Origin: CAG-170 sp937967235 | Lineage (GTDB): Bacteria > Bacillota > Clostridia > Oscillospirales > Oscillospiraceae | Direction: 5' to 3' | DNA length: 64,000 nucleotides | NCBI GenBank assembly: GCA_937967235.1 | Contig: CALCJW010000192.1 | Span: 1-64,000, forward strand | Part shown: positions 8,498 through 15,178 of the stretch, piece after piece | Layout of the letters: every line of letters starts with the position of its first letter | Numbering within the stretch: position 1 is the stretch's first letter | Notes under the pieces: model-generated | What the model was told of the DNA's origin: nothing | Databases searched by the model: none | What the model saw: the letters and a program-made list of their open reading frames with translations, nothing else | Translations under genes and position numbers: made by a program

Positions 8498-9049
8498 TTA
8501 GTCCCAGATGTGCTCGTCAAGATACGCTTTCCATTCAGCGTCTGCATCTGCAAGGGCCTTCTCGTAGTCATCACCATTGATGATGCGCTCCAGAGCCTTC
8601 TTGTATGCGCTTGCCTGAGCATAATTGGCAGCAAGCGAACCGGCTTCAGCCTTGCGGTATGCTGCGGCGCGGGGGTATTTCTTCCGCAGGGCTTCAATGC
8701 CTTCAGGGGTAACAGAAGGCTTGCTCGGAAAAATTGCATCACCACTTTCAATGGCCTGGTTGAACGCCTCTCGGTAGTTCAGCAGAGCTTCGTTCGCTGC
8801 CTCCAGCTCTTTCAGGCCCTCGATCGCCTCGATCTTCGCCTGCCGTTCCCGCGCCTTCTGTGCGTCCTCTTCGGCCTGCTTTTCCTTTTTGAGCAGGTAC
8901 TCCATGATCTCCGGTTTGTGAGCCTTCGCGTATGCAGAGTACGCCGGGACGTCCTCTTTGCTGACGCTCCGCGTTCCGATCTTGTCGCCCTGACGGAAGG
9001 TGTGAGTGACCTCCACGAAATGCTCGACGCACACATTGTCAAATTTCAT
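8498..9049 (-). CDS. Unknown charged helical protein, end of prophage
   Basis: A 183-residue soluble protein starting MKFDNVCVEHFVEVTHTF, which I do not recognise. Residues about 55-90 are a charged coiled-coil-like helix (KKEKQAEEDAQKARERQAK); the C-terminal third is rich in Ala and Tyr. ATG at 9049 has AGGAGG 7 nt upstream. It is transcribed from a consensus promoter divergent from an HTH-lipoprotein pair and has a terminator behind it, so it is an independent one-gene unit, the layout of a prophage accessory (moron) gene. Confidence 0.65.
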   Translation of the reverse strand: MKFDNVCVEHFVEVTHTFRQGDKIGTRSVSKEDVPAYSAYAKAHKPEIMEYLLKKEKQAEEDAQKARERQAKIEAIEGLKELEAANEALLNYREAFNQAIESGDAIFPSKPSVTPEGIEALRKKYPRAAAYRKAEAGSLAANYAQASAYKKALERIINGDDYEKALADADAEWKAYLDEHIWD

Positions 9050-9083
9050 AGTATTTCCTCCTGGCATTTGATGTGGTTAGTGT

Positions 9084-9127
9084 ATTGTTCCTAACAATAT
9101 TATACTCCTGTATATGCCGGGTGTCAA
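9084..9127 (-). promoter_or_regulatory. Consensus promoter with palindromic operator
   Basis: Minus-strand -35 TTGACA (9122-9127), 17-bp spacer, -10 TATAAT (9099-9104). Immediately downstream, over the expected start of transcription, is the palindrome ATTGTT-AGG-AACAAT (9084-9098), a good repressor site candidate. It drives the gene at 8498-9049. Confidence 0.8.
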
Positions 9128-9157
9128 TTTATTTTTCTCTTTTGAGCGGATTTTATC

Positions 9158-9186
9158 TTGACAGGCGAGACAAAATCAATTATACT
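9158..9186 (+). promoter_or_regulatory. Consensus promoter, plus strand
   Basis: -35 TTGACA (9158-9163), 17-bp spacer, -10 TATACT (9181-9186), 25 bp before the ATG of the HTH gene. It is divergent from the promoter at 9099-9127, with about 30 bp between the two -35 boxes. Confidence 0.85.
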
Positions 9187-9211
9187 AGGATGTGGAAAAG
9201 GGGGACTCCAG

Positions 9212-9436
9212 ATGTCAGCAGCGAAAATCATCAAGCAGATCATGGTCGAAACAGGAACGACCGTCCGAGAGCTGGCTGGAAAGCTCGGATGCACGCCGCG
9301 GAGCTTGAGCAACAGGCTTTACCGGGACACATTCACATATTCGGACTACATCAAAATTGTTTCCGCTTTGGGCTGTACGGTACAGACCGTCACTGGCACA
9401 GGGAAGGTCTTCCAGAACGAAAATGAACCAGATTGA
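9212..9436 (+). CDS. Small HTH DNA-binding protein
   Basis: A 74-residue protein starting MSAAKIIKQIMVETGTTVRE. The segment VRELAGKLGCTPRSLSNRL is an XRE-type helix-turn-helix, followed by a short dimer-like tail (SDYIKIVSALGCTVQTV). ATG at 9212 follows AGGGGG by 8 nt. It is one of only two plus-strand prophage genes, has its own promoter, and is followed 17 bp later by a lipoprotein gene. It may repress the divergent promoter through the palindrome at 9084-9098; that link is inference. Confidence 0.75.
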   Translation: MSAAKIIKQIMVETGTTVRELAGKLGCTPRSLSNRLYRDTFTYSDYIKIVSALGCTVQTVTGTGKVFQNENEPD

Positions 9437-9453
9437 AGGAAGGATGCTGAGTC

Positions 9454-9834
9454 ATGAAAAAATTTCTTTCCACGCTTGCTGTACTTTTGGCAGCCTGCTT
9501 GCTGCTGTGCTCGTGCGGCAAAAAGACGAAATGCAGCGGTCAGGCTGTTTCCGTTGGCAAGAGCGCGATCGAAGCCGCGGACGACTACCTGGACAACAAC
9601 CAGTCGGCACACGACGCTCTGGACAGGCTGGACGAGCTCAAAGAGAAGATGGAGTATGTGGACTCTGAGGACGCATCAAAGCCCACCCACAGTGCAGACT
9701 ACTCCGTTTCCTCCGATCTAGTTCTGCTGTCCCACGAGATCACGTTTGACAGCATCGACCACGATCGGTACGACAAAATTTTGGAGAAGCGGAACGACAT
9801 AGCAAAAACCATCGGCGAGAAAAAGCGCAAATGA
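9454..9834 (+). CDS. Small lipoprotein, prophage accessory gene
   Basis: A 126-residue secreted lipoprotein. It has a Lys-rich start (MKKFLSTL), a hydrophobic core and the lipobox LLCSC at residues about 17-21, then a hydrophilic, acidic domain of about 100 residues with no motif I recognise. It would be anchored on the outer face of the cytoplasmic membrane. Lipoproteins expressed from prophages commonly block superinfection by related phages; whether this one does is inference from context (own promoter, own terminator, reverse strand). Confidence 0.75.
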   Translation: MKKFLSTLAVLLAACLLLCSCGKKTKCSGQAVSVGKSAIEAADDYLDNNQSAHDALDRLDELKEKMEYVDSEDASKPTHSADYSVSSDLVLLSHEITFDSIDHDRYDKILEKRNDIAKTIGEKKRK

Positions 9835-9840
9835 GATCAG

Positions 9841-9873
9841 ACCGGCAGGCTTTCAACGGCCCGCCGGTTTTTG
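9841..9873 (+). terminator. Terminator of the HTH-lipoprotein unit
   Basis: Stem ACCGGCAGG/CCCGCCGGT followed by TTTTTG, 7 bp after the lipoprotein stop. Confidence 0.8.
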
Positions 9874-9936
9874 CTTTCAGCACTCAAATTCCAAGTCCAC
9901 AGTTGAAAGCTATGTGCAAAATGTGGAAAACAAAAT

Positions 9937-9979
9937 AAGGCCCTCCCCAGACCATTGCGATCAGGGAGGGCCTTGCTTA
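9937..9979. terminator. Bidirectional terminator at end of late operon
   Basis: Perfect 11-bp stem AAGGCCCTCCC/GGGAGGGCCTT (9937-9947 with 9964-9974), T-rich on both exits (GCTTATTTTT on plus, ATTTTGTTTT on minus). It closes the leftward prophage transcript after the lysis genes. Confidence 0.75.
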
Positions 9980-10179
9980 TTTTTGCTTATTCGCGGTTTA
10001 CGCTGACTTTTTCGCTGAATTTTTGTAAATCGCGCGAATAACGCGCACCGCGCGTTTTCCAGCAGCAGACCATTTTCGTTGCGCCACGAAAATGGTTATC
10101 CACGGGTTGCTACCTCACGGGGTACTTCTTCATCCGTCATATCGAAGCTCCTTCATGTTTTCGTGGCGTCACGCAGACA
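9980..10179. other. Structured non-coding stretch behind lysis genes
   Basis: No normal gene. It contains a perfect inverted repeat CCATTTTCGT-6 nt-ACGAAAATGG (10070-10095), a further TTTTCGTGGCG copy at about 10159-10169, and a 14-codon minus-strand frame (10096-10140, MTDEEVPREVATRG) that has GGAG 7 nt upstream and stops right at the inverted repeat. I cannot say whether the mini-ORF is translated or is a relic. Confidence 0.4.
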
Positions 10180-10578
10180 TTACTTGCTGACGCCCTTGTT
10201 GCGGCTGATCTGGGCCTGGATGCGGGTCGTCAGATAGCCCACGGTATCGCCGCCGCTGATCTCCTTGATGTAGTCCAGAGCATCTTTGCTCAGGCTCTTA
10301 ATCGCTACCGAGATCGCACGGCTCAACGCCTGGGCCTGCTCCTCCTCTTTGAACGTGCCGGCCTTTTTCAGATCGTCAACGTAGGACTGGTTCATGGCTG
10401 CCACGGCGTCGGCCACCGCGTTTGCGATCTCCTGGACGAGGCGACAGGTCACTTCGCTTTTGGCGTTCTCCTCAGCAGATGCGCCGATCGAGGCCGCGGC
10501 CTTCTTCACGCAGGCAGTTGCAATGGGCAGACAGACCATCAGGACGGCCCAAGAGATTTCACGCAGAATGTTGTTCAT
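10180..10578 (-). CDS. Holin-like small membrane protein (LLH type)
   Basis: A 132-residue protein starting MNNILREISWAVLMVCLPIA with one N-terminal membrane segment and a long amphipathic, charged C-terminal part, the layout of LLH-family phage holins. It lies directly behind the endolysin gene, 18 bp away, so it would take part in timing of membrane permeabilisation or act as a spanin-like helper. A second, different holin-family protein is encoded on the other side of the endolysin. Confidence 0.6.
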   Translation of the reverse strand: MNNILREISWAVLMVCLPIATACVKKAAASIGASAEENAKSEVTCRLVQEIANAVADAVAAMNQSYVDDLKKAGTFKEEEQAQALSRAISVAIKSLSKDALDYIKEISGGDTVGYLTTRIQAQISRNKGVSK

Positions 10579-10596
10579 AGTCGTTCTCCTCTCAAA

Positions 10597-11262
10597 TCAC
10601 AGTTTTGCCAGGTACTTATCCGCACCCGACAGTTTTTTCCAGGAAGCAGGGCCGCAGATGCCATCTGCAACAAGCCCGTTCTGCTTCTGGGCAGACAAAA
10701 GGGCCTGCGTGGTGGCAGGCCCGAAGTTTCCATCCTCTTTGATTTTGAGCAGCTTTTGCAGCAGGATGATCGCCGATCTGTTCGCTGCGCCGACGCTCCC
10801 CTGCCGGATGGTGGGCAGGATGAAGCTATTGTACGTCGTCGAGGGATAGACACCCGGAGAGGTACAGAGCCAGGTTGCCTTGCCTGCGCGGGTGTCCGCG
10901 TGGCACATAGCAGCCTCGGAATGCCAGTAGATGCCGATGCCGCCGAAGCCCACCGCCTGCGCGATGATGCCCAGCGCGACCGGATTCACGACCCGATCGA
11001 GGGTGCGCCAGTCGGCAGCAAACCCATAGAGGTGCTTGCTGCGCGAGCTGCCGTGTACCTTGGCGTTGTGCGTGATGCAGCGATACCCGGACGTGACCTT
11101 CAACTTGACGCCCAGCACATCCCGGATGCTCTGGAGCTTGTCTACGAGCTCCAGATCGATCATCTGGGCGTCGCACTTCTTGCACTGGCATTCAAATTCA
11201 TCCCTGGTAAAATTCTTCGTCAGCGCGGTTTTGTCCCCGCGCTTATAGGTTACGATGCTCAT
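10597..11262 (-). CDS. Endolysin: M15 peptidase with peptidoglycan-binding domain
   Basis: A 221-residue lysis enzyme. Residues about 15-130 form a VanY/M15A-type zinc carboxypeptidase/endopeptidase: metal ligands are in SKHLYGFAADW and WHSEAAMCHAD. The C-terminal part (about 150-215) is a PG_binding_1 domain (LQKLLKIKEDGNFGPATT, VADGICGPASWKKL). It would cut peptide stems of the cell wall at the end of infection. It lies between two holin-type genes; GGAG is 9 nt before the ATG at 11262. Confidence 0.88.
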   Translation of the reverse strand: MSIVTYKRGDKTALTKNFTRDEFECQCKKCDAQMIDLELVDKLQSIRDVLGVKLKVTSGYRCITHNAKVHGSSRSKHLYGFAADWRTLDRVVNPVALGIIAQAVGFGGIGIYWHSEAAMCHADTRAGKATWLCTSPGVYPSTTYNSFILPTIRQGSVGAANRSAIILLQKLLKIKEDGNFGPATTQALLSAQKQNGLVADGICGPASWKKLSGADKYLAKL

Positions 11263-11280
11263 TGAAAACAGCTCCTTAAT

Positions 11281-11721
11281 TCATTCCTCCATGTTGTCCT
11301 GTTCGGACTTCTGTTTCAGGATTTCGATAGCCCCGGTCAGTGCCTTGGGGATTGGCACCCCCATCAGGCCAGCATTTTCGATGATGGACAGCGTCTCGTT
11401 TGCGATGAATGCGATCACGGTAGCATCTCGGATAAAATTAGACCCCATCACCGTGTCGAGGTGGCAGGCCACCAGCACGATCAGCAGGGTTACACCTTTG
11501 CGGCACAACCCTTTCCACCCGGCGCGGGATTCCAGTGCGCCGTCTTTGCTCTTCGGGCTGGCGTGGAAAACCCCGGCAACCACAAGCCCCGTGATGTAAT
11601 CGACTGCCATGAACAGGATCAGCGTCGAAAGTGCCGCATCCCATCCGCCGAATTGACTTGCAATCAGACTGCCGATTACTCCAACCATGGTGCAAACTCC
11701 ATTCTTCATTACATCACCCAT
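11281..11721 (-). CDS. Phage holin (holin_4/TcdE-like family)
   Basis: A 146-residue membrane protein with three hydrophobic segments (about residues 12-50 and 75-110) and the family motif VDYITGLVVAG followed by a charged loop with SxxGWKGLxRK, typical of phage_holin_4. It forms membrane lesions that release the endolysin encoded 18 bp downstream. The start at 11721 has GGGAGG 10 nt upstream; the ATG 12 nt further in is an alternative. Confidence 0.85.
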   Translation of the reverse strand: MGDVMKNGVCTMVGVIGSLIASQFGGWDAALSTLILFMAVDYITGLVVAGVFHASPKSKDGALESRAGWKGLCRKGVTLLIVLVACHLDTVMGSNFIRDATVIAFIANETLSIIENAGLMGVPIPKALTGAIEILKQKSEQDNMEE

Positions 11722-11804
11722 CTGCTTTTTACCTCCCGGACGTGGAAGTTCTTGCTCAGGGCCTTGTTCCCGTCCTTCGCATACGAATAGGCTTTAATTG
11801 CCAT
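11709..11804 (-). pseudogene. N-terminal fragment of an M15-type endolysin
   Basis: A 31-codon frame, MAIKAYSYAKDGNKALSKNF then HVREVKSRWVM and stop. Its first 24 residues match the conserved start of phage M15 peptidases (compare the intact endolysin: KRGDKTALTKNFTRDEF). After HVRE the similarity stops and the holin gene starts inside its last codons. I read it as a remnant of an older lysin cut off by recombination at the holin start. It has GGGAG upstream, so it could still be translated as a short peptide. Confidence 0.55.
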
Positions 11805-11958
11805 TGCTACCATCTCCCTTCATGCCCAGATCAGCACCGCACCCGCGCATGGCACAGTCCACCATCAGCACCCCGAACTCGGCCCGTTCGGTGCTCATGT
11901 TTTCGCCCTGCGCTTCAAGGCGGGTCAGCAGCCGCTCGACCAGCTCAGGCCACGTCAT
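11794..11958 (-). CDS. Small phage protein, 54 residues
   Basis: Frame MTWPELVERLLTRLEAQGEN with 34 further residues (ending KGDGSNGN). It starts inside the last codons of the XkdX-like gene and runs into the start of the M15 remnant, so it fits the tightly packed tail-lysis segment. No domain recognised; the only clue is position. Confidence 0.5.
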   Translation of the reverse strand: MTWPELVERLLTRLEAQGENMSTERAEFGVLMVDCAMRGCGADLGMKGDGSNGN

Positions 11959-12115
11959 AGTCGTCACCGGTGATGCGCTTGTAATCCTCGGCGGTGATCT
12001 CGCCCTTGTTTACGCGCTCGGCCAGAACTTTCTTCACGCCAACGCGGCGGGATGCGGGCATCTCTGCCCAAGTCTTAGTGCCTGCAATCAGGCGGTTTGC
12101 CCAGATAATGTTCAT
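11945..12115 (-). CDS. XkdX-family protein
   Basis: A 56-residue protein starting MNIIWANRLIAG. It has the small XkdX-type layout: aromatic-rich start, basic middle, and C-terminal ITAEDYKRITGDDY. XkdX-like genes lie between tail fibre and holin genes in PBSX-type phages, as here; function unknown. AGGAGG is 7 nt before the ATG at 12115. Confidence 0.7.
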   Translation of the reverse strand: MNIIWANRLIAGTKTWAEMPASRRVGVKKVLAERVNKGEITAEDYKRITGDDYDVA

Positions 12116-12127
12116 GGTGATACCTCC

Positions 12128-12331
12128 TTATTCCTTGTTCAGCGCTGCGTCCAGCTCACACAGCGCGGTTTCGATGTCGGTCAAGCGCTTCTCGTTGGCC
12201 GCGTCCTGTTCGCACAGGGCATCTTCCATTTCAGCCACACGGTCGGGCAACTGTTCGTGCTCCTGCTGCTTCTTGGCTGCGGCTTCCTTCTCCTGCCGGG
12301 TGGGCAGATTGTCCTTTTTCCACTGAATCAT
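12128..12331 (-). CDS. Small coiled-coil phage protein
   Basis: A 67-residue protein starting MIQWKKDNLPTRQEKEAAAK. Almost all of it is predicted helix with heptad-like spacing and acidic/basic alternation, so a short coiled coil. It follows the DGR target gene by 14 bp. It could be a trimerising or chaperone partner of the tip protein, but nothing shows that directly. Confidence 0.6.
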   Translation of the reverse strand: MIQWKKDNLPTRQEKEAAAKKQQEHEQLPDRVAEMEDALCEQDAANEKRLTDIETALCELDAALNKE

Positions 12332-12345
12332 GGTGACTGTCCTCC

Positions 12346-13605
12346 TTACTGGAATGCGCCGGAGACGGCTTCGATGTAGCCGCCCTCGCCGGATTCGCCG
12401 CGCTCCACGCTGACGCGGAAATTGAATGCAGCGCCAGCCGTGGCGGTCTTATTCTCAAAGACGATGTTTACGCCTTTTTTTACCTCGGTCGTGGCATCCT
12501 GCCAGACCGGGGAGCTGTCGAGTGCGTTGTTGGTCACTTCGGCTTTGAACTTCGCATCATCGGGGATGGAGCCGGTCACCTGAAGCACGGCAACGGTAAT
12601 GTCGCCCTCAACGGCCAACGGTTCAGCCAGCGTCACGCTTGCGGCGTGGACGGCCTTGGTAAAGGTCGCGGACGTGCTGACGGTTTCCTTGCCGTCGCTC
12701 ACCTCAACGGTGATGGTGTGGTTGCCGTTCAGGATTTTCTGGAATCCGGCAGCGCTGGCCGTCTGCTCAAAGGTCAGGGCCGTGCCGCTGGCAACGCCGG
12801 TGCGGGTCTTGGTGGTCTTGCCGTCCAGCTTTTCGGTGACGGTCAAGGTGTCGCCGTCGGCATCCCTGACGGTGTACTTCCACGCAAAGGCCGCGTTCTT
12901 CTGCCCCAGAGCTGCGCCGTCCGTGCTGACGGTAGGTGCAGTGTTGACACTGACCGTGCCGTCGTCAGAGACCACGAGTGTAGAGGGAAGAATGAAAGCG
13001 GGGCGAACACCATAGGAGCCGCTACACCAGTAGCTGCCGTTGGAGCCAACCGAACTGACGTACCAGACGTTGCCGGTGCTGCCGGTGTACGGAGAGCGCA
13101 GCCACCAGACGGCAGCGGAGCTGCCATTGTATGCAATACGCTTGCTGTTACCGCCGGAGCTGTTGCCAAAGTATGCCAGCCTCACGCCGTCCTTCGGGAA
13201 ATAGCCGTTGTCGCTGGTCGTCCAGCCAACCTCATAACCAGACAGCAGGAACACTTTGGTGCTCAGGCCGTTGGAGCCGGTGGCAAGGCTGCCACCGGAA
13301 CCAGTGCCGTTCTGATACGGAATCTTGACCTGCTTGATAGCGTTGCGAATGTCCGCGTCAATCAGGTTGAAGAACGTACCGTTCAGGTATGTGTGGATGC
13401 TGGAATCCTTGTAGGAGTTATTGTTGCCGAACGTGGACGTTGTGTAGATGTCCTTCATCAGCAGCCACGTTCCGGCGCAACTCGAATCATAGGTGCTGGT
13501 ATTCGGATTGCCCTGCTGCACGACAATAAAATCTTTGGACGCGCCGTTGACCTTGATTTTGACAATGCTGCCAACGGCTTTCGTGCCCAGTTTTACGTTT
13601 GCCAT
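12346..13605 (-). CDS. DGR target: variable tail-tip protein (DUF6273-like)
   Basis: A 419-residue protein. Residues 1-205 form a DUF6273/C-type-lectin-like domain, the usual scaffold of DGR targets in Firmicutes, ending in the variable repeat at residues 163-203 (AVWWLRSPYT to SYGVRPA). About 205-290 is an Ig-like region with DADGDT, and the last 130 residues are a further beta-rich domain. VR is therefore internal rather than C-terminal. The ATG at 13605 (MANVKLGTKAVG) has AGGAGG 5 nt upstream; an in-frame ATG 111 bp further upstream overlaps the RT gene and is not used. Position after the tail-fibre genes suggests a receptor-binding tip. Confidence 0.88.
   Translation of the reverse strand: MANVKLGTKAVGSIVKIKVNGASKDFIVVQQGNPNTSTYDSSCAGTWLLMKDIYTTSTFGNNNSYKDSSIHTYLNGTFFNLIDADIRNAIKQVKIPYQNGTGSGGSLATGSNGLSTKVFLLSGYEVGWTTSDNGYFPKDGVRLAYFGNSSGGNSKRIAYNGSSAAVWWLRSPYTGSTGNVWYVSSVGSNGSYWCSGSYGVRPAFILPSTLVVSDDGTVSVNTAPTVSTDGAALGQKNAAFAWKYTVRDADGDTLTVTEKLDGKTTKTRTGVASGTALTFEQTASAAGFQKILNGNHTITVEVSDGKETVSTSATFTKAVHAASVTLAEPLAVEGDITVAVLQVTGSIPDDAKFKAEVTNNALDSSPVWQDATTEVKKGVNIVFENKTATAGAAFNFRVSVERGESGEGGYIEAVSGAFQ
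12997..13117 (-). repeat. DGR variable repeat (VR)
   Basis: 121 bp aligned without gaps to the TR at 15025-15145 (offset 2028). Sixteen mismatches: 11 are A in TR to G in VR and 4 are A to T (coding sense); one is C to T, synonymous in a Cys codon (13024). Eleven residues change, ten from Asn codons and one from Asp. The 14 unchanged TR adenines are retained as A. Confidence 0.96.
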
Positions 13606-13625
13606 TGTTACCTCCTTGTTTTCGT

Positions 13626-14855
13626 TCAGGCCCACGGCATGATCTCCGCAGGCCGCGTGTTCTGCGATACAGAGAGGGACAGGGCTTTGTGCTGCTTCTT
13701 GTAGATGCAGCGGCATTGCCGCGCCCGCCGTCTGTCACGCGCGAGTTTGTTCGAGTTGATTTTTCGATGGATAGGGATTTTACAGTCAAGCAATTTTTCG
13801 AGCCGGTCAGCGTACTTGCGGCGTAAAGAGTAGGTTTCACCATGGGCAGCATGGGCATCCCACGCATCAAAGCTCCGCAGGATTTCCTGCTTGGTCACTT
13901 CGCCTGCGGGGTATGCCGTCTCCCAATACTTGATCTTGTTCTTCATCCGCTTAGAGCTATCCCGGCGCAGCTTTTGGATGACCGCGCCGGTGTCGGTCAG
14001 GTAGCTATGGAATCCCAGAAAATCAATACCGTTCCGCAGCGGGAAAATGGCGGTTTTCTGGTTCAGCTCAAGGCCGTAACTGTCCATGAGCGCCCGAACA
14101 TCCCGGAGAATGCACTGCAATTTCTTCTTGTCCGAACAGATGATATAGAAATCATCCATGTATCGGCCATAGTATTTGATGCGGTACTTCTCTTTGATGA
14201 TGTGGTCGAACTCATCCAAAAACATCAGCGCAAAGAGCTGGCTCGTCTGGTAGCCCAGCGGCAAGCCGTCCTCCATCACGTCGATGTAGATGCAAAGCAG
14301 CTCATAGACACGCGGGTCAACGCCGCGCTTGTCCAGCACGGCTTTGAGCTTGCGTTTTAGCTTCCGGTGGTCGATGCTGGCGAAGAAATGCCGCACGTCG
14401 CCTTTCAGCACCCAGCCGTCCGCGCCGTGGCCCTCACGGCGGTAATAGTCCACCATGTGAGTTTTCAGGCGCATCAGACCGTCGTCTGTGCCTTTGCCGG
14501 TCTGGCTTGCGTGGCTGTCCCGGATAAAGCTCTTTGTCAGAGCATCATACAGGATGTTATCGACCAGCGCGTGCAGCACCACCTTGTCCACAAACGCCGG
14601 GGCGTGTACCATGCGGCGCTTCGGCTCGTAGACGGCAAAGACCTCAAACTTACTTGGCACATAGCATATCTGCTGCCGGATATCGCCGCCCGGCTGGCGT
14701 ACATCGCGCACGGCCAGCTTGCGGGACAGCTTTTCCGTGCAGGCCAGCGCCTGCGCTTCGTACTCGATTGTTTTGCTTTTACTGTGCTTTCCCTTCCGGG
14801 CTTCAAGGTAGGCTTTGTAAAGTACCTCAAAGCTGCACAGTTCTTCGTATGTCAA
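13626..14855 (-). CDS. DGR reverse transcriptase
   Basis: A 409-residue RT that copies the TR RNA with errors at adenines. Catalytic motifs: VLKGDVRHFFASI (first Asp), YMDD at 232-235, and the DGR-type motif 4 LGYQTSQ at 200-206, where group II intron RTs have a different sequence. There is no maturase or endonuclease domain. The start is TTG at 14853-14855 with GGAGGG 5 nt upstream. It lies between TR and target gene, all on one strand. Confidence 0.96.
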   Translation of the reverse strand: MTYEELCSFEVLYKAYLEARKGKHSKSKTIEYEAQALACTEKLSRKLAVRDVRQPGGDIRQQICYVPSKFEVFAVYEPKRRMVHAPAFVDKVVLHALVDNILYDALTKSFIRDSHASQTGKGTDDGLMRLKTHMVDYYRREGHGADGWVLKGDVRHFFASIDHRKLKRKLKAVLDKRGVDPRVYELLCIYIDVMEDGLPLGYQTSQLFALMFLDEFDHIIKEKYRIKYYGRYMDDFYIICSDKKKLQCILRDVRALMDSYGLELNQKTAIFPLRNGIDFLGFHSYLTDTGAVIQKLRRDSSKRMKNKIKYWETAYPAGEVTKQEILRSFDAWDAHAAHGETYSLRRKYADRLEKLLDCKIPIHRKINSNKLARDRRRARQCRCIYKKQHKALSLSVSQNTRPAEIMPWA

Positions 14856-15178
14856 AATGACCCTCCGCTGGTTCGCGTTACGGTAGTGGGCTGCATCCGG
14901 CAGGGATGGCCCGCCTCAGCGGGATGTATTTATCACTTGCCTGCATCGGCAAGCGACGGGATATAGCCTCCTTTGATGGGCGCACTACTTTCAGCCGGGC
15001 TTACTCGTTTCACGGTTCCATCAGAGCGGGGCGAACACCATAGGAGTTGCTGCACCAGTTGTTGTTGTTGGAGCCATCCGAATTGACGTTCCAGACGTTG
15101 TTGGTGTTGTTGGTGTTCGGAGAGCGCAGCCACCAGACGGCAGCGTCAGAAAATAAGCTATACCCCTATGCAAAGCGG
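14856..15178 (-). ncRNA. TR-containing non-coding RNA region
   Basis: Gene-free 323 bp between the Avd-like stop and the RT start. It contains the TR and, between TR and RT, GC-rich sequence with short inverted repeats (for example around 14895-14960), as expected for the structured DGR template RNA primed near its 3' part. A hairpin spans the Avd-like stop codon (15170-15189). RNA ends are not visible from sequence. Confidence 0.6.
15025..15145 (-). repeat. DGR template repeat (TR)
   Basis: 121-bp invariant template, on the minus strand coding-sense for an Asn-rich version of the VR peptide (10 of the 11 varied codons are AAC/AAT). It contains 29 adenines in that sense. The GC-rich shared end CGCCCCGCT is where the initiation-of-homing site would be. 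Confidence 0.96.

Noticed and set aside
13626..14855. Reverse transcriptase as group II intron or retron
   Set aside because: No intron structure, no maturase/endonuclease domain, no msr/msd, and a TR/VR pair with adenine-specific differences is present.
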